Shown: positions 45,615 through 57,020, counted from the first letter of the stretch. The stretch is DNA of 64,000 nucleotides from Avena insularis (GCA_023614405.1 CM042689.1:283657533-283721532), one strand, 5' to 3'. Made by a program: numbers and translations. The notes: a model not told the origin generated them from the sequence alone.

Positions 45615-46088
45615 GTCCTAGTACCATGATAGAACGGCAGTAAGCGCCATGTCAGCCCCGGCTCGCCCGGCGGATTCTGTCTAGAGGTTCAACTGAGTTT
45701 GGGAATCCATTAGTTTTGCCACAAGTACTTCCACCTTGCTAATTTTTGGCTCACTCGGCTAGAGCACATTGAAGGCCCGAATGGCCACCTTCACCAGGTC
45801 TCTTCCCATGATTTTCATCGGCTCAATGACAACAGTAATAGCAACCAGGAGATCCTCAATAGAATATTCTTGATCCGGGGTATTGGGGACACATCGGCGG
45901 GCACGGGCAGCAACCACGACTTTATTACTCACGGGCTCGGATTCTGGAAAATGTTATGTAAAGCAAAAAATCATATAAATCAAGAGGAGCAACAAGCAAA
46001 GAATGACTCGGCCAGCAACCACAAGAGAAAAAACTCAGCCAATAAGCTTACGATGGATATATCGCAGCATATTCTAAAGATCCACGGC

Positions 46089-46367
46089 CTAGCCAACCCG
46101 TTTCTTTTGAAACCGAGTAATCTCCTCCGTCATTGTCTGATTTTTCACCTCGGCTGCATCGAGGAGTTCTTTTTCCTTCTGAAGCTGGAGACTTAATCGA
46201 TTCTTTTCCTCAGAAAACTCTTGATCAATTTTCTCCAGCTCAGACTTCTGGGATGATTTGAAGGACTCAACCTCGACGCGGAGCCGAGATATCTCGTCAT
46301 CCTTCTCCTTAAGCTGCACCGAATGAGTCCCTCCTTGCTCTAAAAAATGCAGCATCATATCAGGCAT
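46089..46367 (-). pseudogene. Antisense gene of F, coiled-coil exon
   Basis: About 93 codons with heptad-like Leu/Ile/Val spacing and charged residues (EKDDEISRLRVEVESFKSSQ, FSEEKNRLSLQLQKEKELL). This is a clear coiled coil, suggesting oligomerisation. It ends in TRFQKKRVG. Confidence 0.65.
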
Positions 46368-46779
46368 GGATATGCACTCTTGATGCGACTCTGCAAATCT
46401 TTGTAATTTGGCTGAGACGAGGATGGAGCACTATAAGATACTTGAAAATGAGCTAAGAAAAGAAATAGACGATTAAAGAGAGGATGGGTGACTAACCTTC
46501 AAGACTGGCAATCTTCTTCATCGGCAAAGTGTTTTGCTTATCACTGTTAGCTGCGTAAGGATAAATCACAAATTAATTAGGAATCAAAGACTTGAACAAA
46601 GGACTTGAGTGCAAATGCCGAATACTTTACATGTTTTCTTCAGAATGGGAACCGTCTTGTCATACTTGACCTGCAGCTTCCTATGCGAAAAGAGTAGCTT
46701 CTGGAATTCGGCTATACGTAGATTGTGAGCAACCTAAAATATCAGCGAGTTATACAGGGAAAAATAAGAAAAAGGTCTG

Positions 46780-47150
46780 AATCAAACAAAACTTGACTCG
46801 GATCTAGTTGGCTGAATATCGAAAGAAAGAAACTTAAAGAGATCCAAATCAAGCAAAATTTGACTCGGATCTAGGTGGCTGGATATTCAAAGCCAAAACC
46901 AAAAAAGATCCAAATCAAGCAATACTTGACTCGGATCTAGGTGGCTGGATATTGAAAGCAATAAATTAAGAAAATCCGAATCATGCAATACTGGACTCGG
47001 ATCTAAATGGCTGGATATTAAAGCAAGAAATTAAGAAGATCCGAATCATGCAATACTTGACTCGAATCTAGGTGGCTGGATATTGAAAGCAAGAAATTAA
47101 AAAGATCCAAATCCAGCAAAACGTGACTCGGATCTAGGTGGCTAGATGTG
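46780..47150. repeat. 66-bp minisatellite, probably in an intron of the antisense gene
   Basis: Six units anchored by GACTCG at 46795, 46862, 46928, 46994, 47059 and 47125 (spacing 65-67). Each contains GACTCGGATCTAGGTGGCTG or a close variant, then an A-rich stretch and GATCC(A/G)AATC. It lies between the exons at 47483 and 46367. Confidence 0.88.
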
Positions 47151-47482
47151 TTTTAAGCTAAAACATGCATATCAAAAATTATCTATTATGCACGCATGTA
47201 ACTATATTCTAAACAATGGAAGCTTACAAACGAATAACAAGTTATTCGGTCGCAAGCTCGACGACTAGCGGGCATATAGTATATTGTGCGCAAAAGATAA
47301 AGCATAGATCGAAGCACATATCTCGTTCATCTTGTCACTCTCAAGTACAACTTTGGCAGCCAAATGCAAATGGCTGCTAATGTCGGAGAGTTGGAAGCGT
47401 TGGTTACTTGAGTTGCCTCGATCTGATCGGTAACATTCCAATTATTGGCATACTCTACCAATGACCTGAGGCTTCCTCCACT

Positions 47483-47893
47483 CTATGTGCGCGTCAAAAC
47501 CTTGCCCTTGGCCTCTCGCGCTAGTTGTGTAGCTATCCCGGCCGTCGGGCTCTTATGAAGCATGAGTTGTGTGTCGGCGGCGGAGGCAGACCCAGGATTA
47601 GCGACAAAATCTCCTTTGCGTAGCATGTCGGCGACGCTCGGCTGAGAGGAACCAGGTTTAGCTTTCTGAGCTGGTTTGGATTTGGCAGCGCCATCCTTCT
47701 TGGTTTTGGAAGGAACCTCGATAACAGGCAAGGACTTAGGGCGATGAACCGTACTCAGAGCAATAACCTCTGCGATAGAAGGGGCGGTTGCCTCAACAGG
47801 AGCCGAGGTAGCGGCAACTTCGGCAGTAACCGAAGTATTAGGAACTTTGGCAGAGGAAGGTTCGATCGGGGCAACTTTGGGGACCTCGAAAGA
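47483..47893 (-). pseudogene. Antisense gene of F, Ala/Pro-rich linker exon, distal to H
   Basis: Continues, in the same frame, the stretch 55184-55014 when H and one AAT copy are removed (codon ATT is the shared target). It encodes an Ala/Val/Ser/Pro-rich linker (SFEVPKVAPIEPSSAKV), then a Lys-rich part (SKTKKDGAAKSKPAQKAKPG) and a terminal LAREAKGKVLTRT. Confidence 0.65.
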
Positions 47894-47896
47894 AAT
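47894..47896. repeat. Target-site duplication of CACTA element H (mate 55014-55016)
   Basis: AAT on both sides of the CACTA...TAGTG termini, the 3-bp duplication typical of CACTA transposons. Confidence 0.85.
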
Positions 47897-48110
47897 CACT
47901 ACAAGGAATCTGGCTATATATGACCCTCTATTTTCGTCACATAATCGTCACAATAGTCCGTCTATGACGATTCTATGACGATTTTGAGATCATCAAAAGT
48001 TAGGCGTCGCAAATAAACTATAACGACGATTTTAGTGAAATCGTCATAATCGTCTATGACGATATTGAATCGTCATAACTATTATGACGATCTGATATCG
48101 TTGTGGGCAA
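47897..48110. repeat. Left terminal and subterminal repeats of H
   Basis: Terminal CACTACAAGGAAT, then repeated CTATGACGATT, AACGACGATTTTAG, AAATCGTCATAATCG and TTATGACGATC motifs. These are direct and inverted copies of an ATGACGATTT core. Confidence 0.85.
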
Positions 48111-50449
48111 ACTAGCCTCGCCATGTTAGATTCTACGTGGCTAAGCCTATGTGGCACACAATCAGCCCAGTCCATTTCTGTCATTTGTATGGGCCAAGCC
48201 CAATAATGTGGTCCATTAAATTTTTTGTAAAACTCGGTTCATTACTGGGCCAAGCCCAACATTTCGGCCTTTTCTACATTCAGGGCTTTGGCATTTTTAA
48301 GGTCCATTTCTTTTTCATTTTTAGCCATTTACTTAAAATTATACATTTCTCTAGTCCAATGTTGGACGGGTTGTAGCCTTTTTTAAGCCCATCTAGCGTT
48401 TGATTTATTTTAGACATACGGGCAGAAAATAGACAATATTTCTTAAACACAACCCAAATAACATTATTTTTCACGAATAATAATAAAAAATAAAATATAT
48501 TACATTAAGGACATAGTGCACGTCACCCAAGAATATATAACCGCTACAAATATAAAGTGTGGTATATTACAACAATTGCATCGTTTGAATCGGCCAGATA
48601 AATATAAAGCTTCTAAAAATATCACCATCTACACTCTGCTGATTACTGAATCCCTTTTCTTCTTCCACCTTCAGCCTGTAGCTCTTATAAAAGAGAGGAA
48701 ATTGGTTATAGCGACAACAAAAGCAACATCTTCAAACAATAACTTAGACTATTTGTATATTAGCAGCTATATAAACAATACTTGATTTTGTTTTCTGCTG
48801 CAGTATCACAAACATGGTTTGAATTAGCAAAAATAGCAAATGAATAACAAAAATGACAACACCAATTATAGGTCCAGCATTGTCTCCCATTTTGGCTATC
48901 TGTATGTCCAAAATTATAATCAGGCATGAAGTAGGAGGTTATATTTATTCTATTACAATACTTGATTGCATTTATACATTCATTCTTTTACATATGTTGC
49001 ATGCCTCCTTGTTATGTACTGGGACTCTATGAACTATATTGTAAGTTACACAAATAGGATTAATACAACCATGACATGAACCTCACAAATAATATCTAAA
49101 CACAAAATTCACCGGGAGCTGCATATCCCATCATCATTCCAACAAGAAGAGAAGACATGAACACACCAGGGGTAGCAGGTAGGACAGAAGGACTCACCCG
49201 GATCCCTGGTTGTAGAGGTTGAGGAAGAAAGCAAGGCACTCGAGGAAAGGCTAGAGGCAGGTGAGCGCAATATTCTGATGTTTGGTGACATGGAAGTGAT
49301 GGAGACCTAAGGTACTGCTGTCCTAGGAGCACAGTCTGGAGCCAAAAGAGTAGAATACTTAATGAAGTAGGCATTTCGTAAAATCTGCAGAAAAAGAAAG
49401 CTAACTCAAAAGAAGGAACTAGATCCACACACCATGAAACATACAAAAAGAGACTTAATAAATAAGCAATTTTTTTAACATTACCATGCTTAACTAACAG
49501 TAATGAGCTAGAACATCATAAACATCAGAATTGTGTTGTTGGATTCCTAGCAAACAAACAAGGGTGCATAAACTACAGTGAACTGTCAAAAAAATTAACA
49601 TGCAGCTAATATCATGAACAACTACAACTCTTTTTAGTATAATCTGAACAACTATATCTGCAACCTTATGTGCCATAGTAATATAGTACAATGTACCTGC
49701 AGCAGCTCACCCATAGCACAACACATATACTACTTGAAGGTGTTTTGGCATATCTCAAAAGTACAACTAGTATCTCTACACCTTCTTCTCCATACAACAC
49801 ATAATTTAGTCAAGAGTTGTGCTAGAAAACATCAACTAAACTGATTTTCCTTGATGAGATATGACAGATCAAAGGGTCACATAGGGGTTTCTGTGATTAG
49901 TGTAACAAGTCGGCTTAACTTGTTAGCAAAATTTTGATGTTGCTACAGTTAGCTTTTTATTTTGCCTATGAGATGATTAATTTCCGAATTTGCCTGAGTA
50001 TCTTAAACTGAATTCAGTCAGAAACGACCCGTGCCATCATACTCTAGAATGAACCCGTGTACGTATCTCCATAGCAGCTCATAGTACCAGCCCTAGGCTA
50101 ACTGAAACCAACGACCAAAACAAGCAAGAATCATGAAAACAATCTAAGCCCCAACATCAGCAGATATGTCATTTTTTTCATGTTCACTACCGCTCACCTG
50201 AACACCTATTAATTTCCTATTGTTTCTTCAGCCTACTAACTAATTGTGTAGCCAGGCAATCTATCCATTTATCTAGACTATTTGCCTGTATGCTAGAGTT
50301 TGTGAAGAAAGACAAACAGGAGGAATTATGATGCGGGATTTTTTGAAAATTAAATAGATTTGACATTGCAAATCAATTATTTGCAATTGTAGGATGTACA
50401 AGTATCATCCACATACAATCAGCTAGGAATCAGATATCAATCAGATCCA
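48111..50449. other. AT-rich interior of H
   Basis: No gene recognised. Several ORFs of 60-116 codons occur (for example minus 49096-49446), with no domain and no shared codon pattern. The stretch 49090-49340 is less AT-rich and could be a decayed exon of the transcript proposed for 50450-51350, but I cannot show it. Confidence 0.4.
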
Positions 50450-51350
50450 TATCATAGCATCCACACGCACATGAAGCTAGAACCGAGAGGAGAGGAAACA
50501 GCAACCAGGCACATGCGGAGGAGCAGAGGAATTTGTCCAAAAAAAGGGCATGGAGGAAGTTCGTACTGGTGGGCATGCACCCGGGATGCGCCCAGGGGTG
50601 AGGAAGTTCGTACTGGATGCCGGAGGCAGAAGGCCGAGTGGCTGGTAGTCAGGAGTGGAGGACTCCATCTTCCCTCATCTGCGGCGCGCCTGGATCCACG
50701 GGTACAAGGATGACGCACTTCTCCTCCACGGGGATGAGGACAATGTGCTCCTCCACTGGGACGAGGATATTGGGGGCAGCACTGGCTCCACGGTGTTGCC
50801 TTTCCTTCTTTGGTGCCTGCGAGGTGAAACAAGCGAGAGATGGGGTCAGCGCCTGCAAGGTCAAGCGAGAGACGGGCTGAGTGGTGGAGTAGAGGAGGAC
50901 GCCCGACGAGAGCTGGGAAGGAGGAAGAGAGCAGGGGCTAGAGGGAGCCACGCAGTAGGAGAGGCGGGACGCTACCTTGGCGAGTAGGTGGGTGAGGTTG
51001 CCGAGGGGAGGAGGCACAAGAGTGGTCGCCAGTTCCACAAAGTGCGAGGATTCCATCCACGTCGCCCGCCGTCGCCCGCGCAGAGCAGCGGGAGCCAGCA
51101 CGCCTCGATGGCATCCACGTCATCCGCATCGGCGGAGATCAGCGATTTGCTAGGGGAGGAGAGCGATTGAGGAAGAGGTTGTGGTGCTAGGAAGCCAGGG
51201 TGAACAGAGATGGGGTTCTACAGATGGGATCGGGAGCGATGGGGGTGGCGGTGGAGAGATGAGGGAGTGGTCTGCGCGGCCCATCTGTGACTAGGGTTTG
51301 GATGGGTCATGGGTCTCCTACGGGTGGACTGAGGGTTCGTTCTAGACCGT
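50450..51350 (-). other. GC-rich gene-like segment inside H
   Basis: Abrupt GC-rich island. On the minus strand it looks like a promoter-proximal exon: CT-rich start, Ala/Pro/Ser-rich reading frames, and an ORF of 150 codons (51101-50649) whose later part contains a short internal repeat (NILVPVEEHI, VLIPVEEKC, VILVPVD). A possible splice donor (CCAAG|GTAGCG, minus strand) lies near 50976. I recognise no protein family. It could be a captured host gene fragment or the element's own leader transcript. Confidence 0.4.
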
Positions 51351-51489
51351 CGGATCGAGTGGACGACTAGGATTTGTTTCGTTGGGTGATCCGTGCTATC
51401 CTAATTTCTGCATTTTGATTGGTTGGATAAGACTGTCCATTGGCCTAGTTGTTAAAATGATTTCATATTATGCAAATGTGAACTTTTTG

Positions 51490-54110
51490 ATGACAAAATA
51501 GTCCGACCTATGTGAAACCTTCGCGTGGCGTCATGTTATGTGACATAGTTTTAAGAAAAAATATCAAACTTGATAAATTGATTGTGTCTCGAGAAAACCT
51601 TCTCAGAAATGACCTATCATGTTTGAGGTTTCATGGCTTTCGGGTCAAATGGACAATGTTATGGCTAGATTTAGGGCATAGTTTTTGATAATGTGTTCGT
51701 ATTCTGCACCCGTGTACATATTGGGATGTAGAACAATGTTGCAGGAGGAAGTTTTCCTTTTCGTTGCACGTAAAATCCATTTACCATTTTTCGAGCGCCA
51801 AAAATGTGTTGTTTTGTGAAGCAACCACCAAATGAAAGTTTCAAAATACTACCATCCCTTTTTTCAAAAATAATAGGCCACCTTACATGGACAAATGTCC
51901 CAATCGGGGTATCTTAAACCTTTCCGCACACCCCTGGTGAAAAAGAAAAATCTTGCCAAATCGGTAGGAAGTGGGTCCGATTTGAACTACAGGTAAATTA
52001 TCTGATGCCCATGATTTTTTTAGAAAATGATATTTAGACTCACAATATACTATTTATTCATATATCGAATGCAAGTTTAGAGAGGCTCAGACCCTAGCTA
52101 AGAACCTTCATGCCCGTCGGTTTGACCATAGTTTGAAACGGGCATAAAAAATTCAAAAACGGTCCGATCAATGCAAATCCTTCGCGGGGTGTCTTATTAT
52201 GTGACATAATTGCAAGAAAAAATATTAAACTTGGTATATTGCAAGTGTATCAAAAAACCTTCTAAAAAATGACATATCATGTTCGAGGTTTCATGGCTTT
52301 TGGGCCAATGTTATGCCTAGAATCGTGGCATAGTTTGTGATAATGTGCCTATATTATGCACCCATATGTATCATGGGATGGCGAACAATGTTGCAGGAGG
52401 AAGTTTACTTTTTTGTTGCACAAAAAAAACCATTTTCCATTTTCCGAGTGCCAAAAATGGGCCGTTTTGTAAAGCAACCACCAAATAAAAGTTTCAAAAT
52501 GCTAACATCCCATTTTTGAAAAATAATAGCACCTTAAATGGAAAAATGTCCCAACCGGTGTATCTCAACCCTTTCCATCCACCCCCGGAGAAAAAGACAA
52601 ATTCCTGCCGAATCGGCAAGAAGTAGGTTCGATTTGAACTATCGGTACATGATTCGATGCCCATTATTTTTTTGAAAAAATGATTTTTAGACTCAAAATA
52701 TGTTGTTTCTTCAGAGATCCAATGCAAGTTTAGCAAGGCTCAGCCCCGAGCTAAGAACCTTCATGCCCGCCGTTTTGACCATAGTTTGAAACGGACATAA
52801 AAATTTAAAAAACGGTCTGATCAATGCAAATCCTTCGCGTGGTGTCTTATTATGTGACATAATTACAAGGAAAAATACCAAACTCTGTATATTGCAAGTG
52901 TCTCAAAAAAACCTTCTTAAAAATGACCTATCATGTTCGAGGTTTCATGGCTTTCGGGCCAAATGACCAGTGTTATGGCCATAATCATGGCATAGTTTGT
53001 GATAATATGCCCATATTTTGCACACGTGTGCATCTTGGGATGGCGAACAACGTTGCAGGAGGAAGTTTTTCTTTTCGACACACGGAAAAACCATTTTCCA
53101 TTTTTCGAGCACAGGAAACGGGGCGTTTTGTGAAGCAACCACCAAATGAAAGTTTCCAAATTATACCATCCCATTTTTCGAAAATAATAGGGAAAATTAC
53201 ATGTACAAATTTCCCAACTGGGGTATCTCAAACCTTTCCGTCCATCCCTGGCAAAAAAGACAAATTCCTGCCGAATCGGTAGGAAGTGGGTCCGATTTCA
53301 ACTACAGGTACATGATACGATGCCCATTATTTAAAAAAAAAATGATTTTTAGACTCACAATATGATGTTTCTTTAGAGATACCATGCAAGTTTTGCGAGG
53401 CTCAGCCTCGAGCTAACAACCTTCATGCCCGATATTTTGACCATAGTTTGAAACGGGCATAAAAAATTCAAAAACGGTCCGATCAATGCAAATCCTTCGC
53501 GTGGTGTCTTATTATGTGATATAGTGTAAGAAAAAATACCAAACTTGGTATTTTGCAAGTGTCTCGAAAAACCCTTCTCAGAAATATCCTATCATGTTCG
53601 AGGTTTCATGGCTTTCGGGTCAAATGACAATGTTATGGCTAGAATCAGGGCATAGTTTGTGATAGTGGGCCCATATTGTGCACACATGTGCATCATGGGA
53701 TGATGAACAATGTTGTAGAAGAAAGTTTTCTATTTCGTCGCATGAAAAGTCCATTTTCCATTTTTCGAGCGCAAAAAACGGGTTTTTTTGTGAATCAACT
53801 ACCAAAATAATCATTCACAATGCTACCAACGCATTTTGATAAAATACTAGACCACCTTACATAGACAATATCCCAACCAGGAGATCTCAAACCTTTCCGT
53901 CCACCCCTCATGAAAAAGATAAATTGCTGCCGAACCGATAGGAAGTGGGTCCAGTTTGAACTACATGTACTTGATCTAATGCTCATGATTTTTAAAAAAA
54001 TCATTTTTAGACTCACAATATGATGTTTCTTTAGAGATACACCAAAAAAATTCAGTAAGAGTCAACCCCTAGACGAGAATAGTCACTCCCTAGTTCCAAA
54101 CTCATATTTT
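51490..54110. repeat. Tandem array of four units of about 660 bp in H
   Basis: Anchored by CCTTCGCG at 51518, 52179, 52832 and 53494 (spacing 661, 653, 662). Each unit repeats, in order, ATGTGACATA, CCTATCATGTT(C/T)GAGGTTTC, AACAATGTTG(C/T)AG(A/G)(A/G)GGAAG-like, CATTTTTCGAGCG, AAGCAACCACCAAA and GAACCTTCATGCCC. The first three are most alike and the fourth is the most diverged. No conserved ORF across units. Confidence 0.9.
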
Positions 54111-54482
54111 GAATTATGATATTGTCCCTACTATGGACTAATGTGGGATTAGTAAATCCACTATTTTTAAGTAATCAAAGTATTTCTAATTAATACCCTA
54201 AGATGTTCTACTGAATTTTATAAAAATTTAGAAACAAAAAACAATTATTTTTGACTTATTATGAAAAAGTTACAAAAGAATTAAGAAAATAAAAAAACTG
54301 AACAAGGCGAGCTGGTCGGGCCTGAATTTGGTGCTTCCCACCGAGGGCCATCGCGACCCACTCCCTCACAGAGGCCCATCACAGGGAACTCCCTTCCCAC
54401 CGAGGCCCATCCCAACAGAGAAATCAGCCCAAACGCATCAATTAACTAGATATAAAGGATCGTTGTAGTATTATGACAAGTA

Positions 54483-54554
54483 AGGTTGGTTGGTGCAGTG
54501 GTATGGTTCGCTTGGTAAGGTCACGGGTTCAAATTCCCGCATGTCCCCTTTTTT
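54483..54554 (+). other. tRNA-like or SINE-like pol III signature in H
   Basis: TGGTGCAGTGG (54491-54501) fits the A-box consensus. GGTTCAAATTCC (54526-54537) is B-box-like with one extra base. CGCATGTCCCC and six Ts (54549-54554) follow. A clover leaf cannot be closed: the acceptor arms do not pair well and the T stem is irregular. It may be a decayed tRNA or the head of a tRNA-derived SINE. Confidence 0.3.
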
Positions 54555-54774
54555 GCAACGTACTTTTGCCTATTATAGTTTAACATACATGACACATAAG
54601 CAGCGCCATGTAAGCAAATATTAACACACGGATATGACACTTAGTCACACATAGACAAATAAATATTAATACACAGATATTACACATAGTAAAAAACTGA
54701 CACATACACACGACATATAGGCGCAATTTCTGATGTGGCCGACTACTACTTTTAACATATCTTAATTTGGAGCT

Positions 54775-55013
54775 CATGACGATTTTAAATCGTCGTAGTG
54801 AGGTTCAAATAACATCGTAGGCTATATCGATCAGGTTATGACGATTTGAGCTAATGAAACTATGACGATCCTGAGCAAAATCGTCATAATTTTGTAAGGT
54901 TTCGAACCTTCCGAACGACTTTTGACCATCTGGTGCGAAATCGTCATAATTTTATGACGATTTTGTCCATGGTCACTATGAGAAGGTCATAGAATAACAA
55001 ATTCCTTGTAGTG
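54775..55013. repeat. Right subterminal and terminal repeats of H
   Basis: ATGACGATTTTAAATCG, TTATGACGATTTGAG, CTATGACGATCC, AAAATCGTCATAATTTTG, AAATCGTCATAATTTTATG and ATGACGATTTTGTCC in tight succession, then ATTCCTTGTAGTG at the end. Confidence 0.88.
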
Positions 55014-55184
55014 AATTACCGGATCAATTGAGTGATCCGGCATAACAACATCAGCACCATCACCAGGGGAAACCTCGGCCTCGTCTCGCCGAGAAGGGTT
55101 GTCAGTCGGCATGAGAGGAGGGCTTGAAACTTGAACATCCCCTTGAGGCGTTGGCGAGGGCGGCCGAGTAACATGTGAGGTCAT
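55014..55184 (-). pseudogene. Antisense gene of F, linker exon, proximal to H
   Basis: Pro/Ser-rich linker (TRPPSPTPQGDVQVSSPPL) followed by acidic and DHSIDPVI residues up to the H insertion. Continues in frame at 47893. Its upstream splice acceptor is probably TACCTGGGTAG near 55225. Confidence 0.6.
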
Positions 55185-55301
55185 GCTCGGACCACTAGGC
55201 TTAGCAGAAAGAGGACCACTACCCAGGTAAAGGGAAAGACCAATTCAGAAATAGAAAGAGGGACGCAAGAAATACAAGTTAAAATAAGCAAGGGAACTTA
55301 C

Positions 55302-55510
55302 CTAGAGACTCCGGGCATAGTTTTGCACTTCGGAACATGCTGGGAGGATCTCTTAGTTCGTTTCTTGGGACCCACGTCTGAAGGATCATTCGAAGCACCA
55401 TGTTTCTTTGACGGAGCGGGATCTTCGGAAGCGAGGGGTTCGACCTCGTGCACCTGGCCAACCGGATTAGCTGGGAAACAAGGTGCCGGAAACGCGTAAA
55501 AGATAGGCAC
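55302..55510 (-). pseudogene. Antisense gene of F, basic exon with NLS-like motif
   Basis: Frame with HEVEPLASEDPAPSKKHGAS and GPKKRTKRSSQHV, the latter like a nuclear localisation signal. It ends at CTAG|GTAAGT (donor GT at 55300-55301), a consensus 5' splice site. The overlapping ORF in another frame (55279-55518) is discounted. Confidence 0.55.
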
Positions 55511-55518
55511 CGCGACAA

Positions 55519-55854
55519 CTACCTCGAGAATTTAGACATTGTCTGAGTCACCTTCATCGGCGCGGGCAGAGGCTTTACCCCTAGTAGGGTAGGAGCAGCC
55601 TTGGGTTTGGGGATAAACTCCTCCGGGTCTGGTTCTCCATTGTCCAGGGTGTTGCGGTCGTCCCTCCAAGGAAGAGCGAGCACCTCGACGTCTTCCGAAG
55701 CTTCTTCATCAAATTTCTGCAAAAAGAGTAGACGAAAATTAGCAAAATAATCAATGAAAAATAACTCGGATAGGGCAACTCGAATTCGAGTTACCTGAGG
55801 ACGGGGGTTATCGCGTGAAAAGGGATTCATTCCCCACGTACAATCCTCGGCCAT
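55519..55854 (-). pseudogene. Antisense gene of F, two exons with a 78-nt intron
   Basis: MAEDCTWGMNPFSRDNPRPQ ends at CAG|GTAACT (55795), followed by a 78-base intron (55717-55794) that closes with TTTTTGCAG. The next exon begins KFDEEASEDVEVLALPWRDD and stays open to 55519. Reading through the intron is also open (78 is divisible by three), but the intron part is hydrophobic and unlike its flanks. Confidence 0.6.
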
Positions 55855-56048
55855 CTCAGTCTTAAAGATAGATCAGACGCATTTCTGAATCTGAACGTCG
55901 TCAAGCTCAACTATGGAGACTCGGTTGGGATCCAGAGGAACACTCATGTAGCAAATCTTATGAGAGTGAAGCTAGAAAGGGCAGATCCGGCTACTGATGA
56001 ATGCGGCCATCAAGTCTTCGTTGTGAATCGCCGCCCGAATCAATTCCT

Positions 56049-56273
56049 TTAGTCTGAGCTCGAACGCTTCGGCAAGGGCATCGGTCTTTTCGGATTATAA
56101 TTCCAATTCTGCTTGGAAGGAGGACCAACTAAGAAGGCAGGGAGCCGAATCTTATATTCCTTGCCAGTATTCTTGACATAGAAAAACGACCTATGCCACT
56201 TCTTGAAGGACTCTAGGCCTGTAACTCGGGGAACAGAGAATTCTTTCGAGGTGTGATAGAAGCGGCCCCACAC
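56049..56273 (-). pseudogene. Antisense gene of F, second half of Transposase_28-like domain
   Basis: WGRFYHTSKEFSVPRVTGLE, then SFKKWHRSFFYVKN, a signature that follows the N-terminal block in this family. It is separated from the first block by stops and a frameshift between 56273 and 56327 (a GAAS-like string occurs in another frame). Confidence 0.68.
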
Positions 56274-56326
56274 TGAGTTAGGGATTTACCGGAAGGATGG
56301 AGAGATTTATCTGGCACGACATAAGC

Positions 56327-56869
56327 TCAGATCTGGAAAAACTTTGACCAGACTACTACAGAAGGCCAGAGGCTGAAGTATCGCTCTGAGGCCGAGATAA
56401 AGGCCGACAAAGAAGCGATGGCGTTAGCCGGCAGGTGATGAGGCTGGAGGCCAAAGAATTCAAGGAATCCCTTGGTGAATTCGCTAAGAGGGAGGCCGAA
56501 TCCTCTGGCGAAATGCGACATGAAAACTACATATTCACCATCCTCAACTACGGGGGTAGACTCCTTGCCGGGTAAGCGACAATTTACCTCGGCAGGAACT
56601 CGACGAGTCTTGCGGATCCACTCGATCTCTTGGCGGGTGACCGTGCATCCTTGCCACGAACCATGCTCTGGACCGACCATGAGGTCTTCTTCTCCCACTA
56701 TAGTGCCGCTATGCGAGCTCGACATGGGCTCGTCGGAGGAGCCAATAGAGGAGGAATCGCTGGCAGCAGGGAGCGGCCTCGAAATCCAAGGCCCCGTCGC
56801 AGCGACGATGAGCACGGTGGAAACGAAAGGAGAGAACCGCTGCAGATTCCTAACGCGGAGTCGAGGCAT
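56327..56869 (-). pseudogene. Antisense gene of F, N-terminal putative gypsy-type transposon domain
   Basis: The likely start is ATG 56867-56869 (MPRLRVRNLQRFSPF). The longer frame from 57013 would begin upstream of the expected transcription start. After a Ser-rich segment the conserved domain reads CTVTRQEIEWIRKTRRVPAE, EYVVFMSHFARGFGLPLSEF, KGFLEFFGLQPHHLPANAI, FISASERYFSLWPSVVVWSKFF. I recognise this as the grass family annotated putative gypsy type transposon (Transposase_28). Despite the name, no transposase chemistry is evident in it. Frame stops at 56327. Confidence 0.78.
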
Positions 56870-57020
56870 GGTGAGGAAGGACCAAACAACGGTGGCGCGT
56901 CGCGTGAGAAGGAGCGAGGCGGCGTGGTCACGGGAATAGGAGCACAACAGCGGCGGCGCAAGAAGGAAGACGAGGAGGGTGAGAATGGGAAAGTAAACCA
57001 AACGTTTCGCCACTCCCCCT

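Larger units (their letters stand above)
47897..55013. mobile_element. Element H, non-autonomous CACTA transposon
   Basis: 7117 bp, from CACTACAAGGAAT to ATTCCTTGTAGTG (perfect 13-bp terminal inverted repeat) with a 3-bp TSD. Both subterminal regions (to about 48110, and from about 54775) are dense in TATGACGATTTT / AAATCGTCATA motifs in both orientations, the expected transposase-binding arrays. The interior has an AT-rich stretch, a GC-rich gene-like segment (50450-51350), a tandem array of about 660-bp units (51490-54110) and a tRNA-like segment. I see no TNP1/TNP2-like transposase, so it must rely on another copy. Confidence 0.93.
45051..56869 (-). pseudogene. Element F antisense gene (putative gypsy-type Transposase_28 protein), overall extent
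   Basis: Multi-exon gene on the strand opposite to gag-pol, between pol and the 3' LTR, interrupted by CACTA element H. Pieces in order: N-terminal conserved domain (56869-56327), a continuation (56273-56049), a short exon (55854-55795), an acidic exon (55716 to about 55519) continuing to a lysine-rich exon (55510-55302), a linker (55184-55014 joined to 47893-47483), a coiled coil (46367-46089), and a Ser/Glu-rich C-terminal part (45614-45279). The domain is that annotated in grasses as putative gypsy type transposon. Tat-lineage elements are known to carry such extra antisense ORFs. Function unknown. Promoter-like TATA at 57021-57027. Confidence 0.75.

Noticed and set aside
47897..48110. CRISPR-like short repeats
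   Set aside because: Repeats are irregular in spacing, in both orientations, next to CACTA termini. They are transposon subterminal repeats in a plant genome.
50649..51101. Possible host gene in element H
   Set aside because: No domain, no clear exon series, and it lies between intact CACTA termini, so it is reported only as a gene-like island.
54483..54554. Functional tRNA gene
   Set aside because: A-box and T run fit, but the acceptor and T stems cannot be paired properly and the B-box has an extra base.
56870..57013. Signal-peptide-like N terminus of the antisense gene (start at 57013)
   Set aside because: The hydrophobic 48-residue extension begins only about eight bases from the TATA box, so it would precede the transcription start. 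ATG 56867-56869 is preferred.
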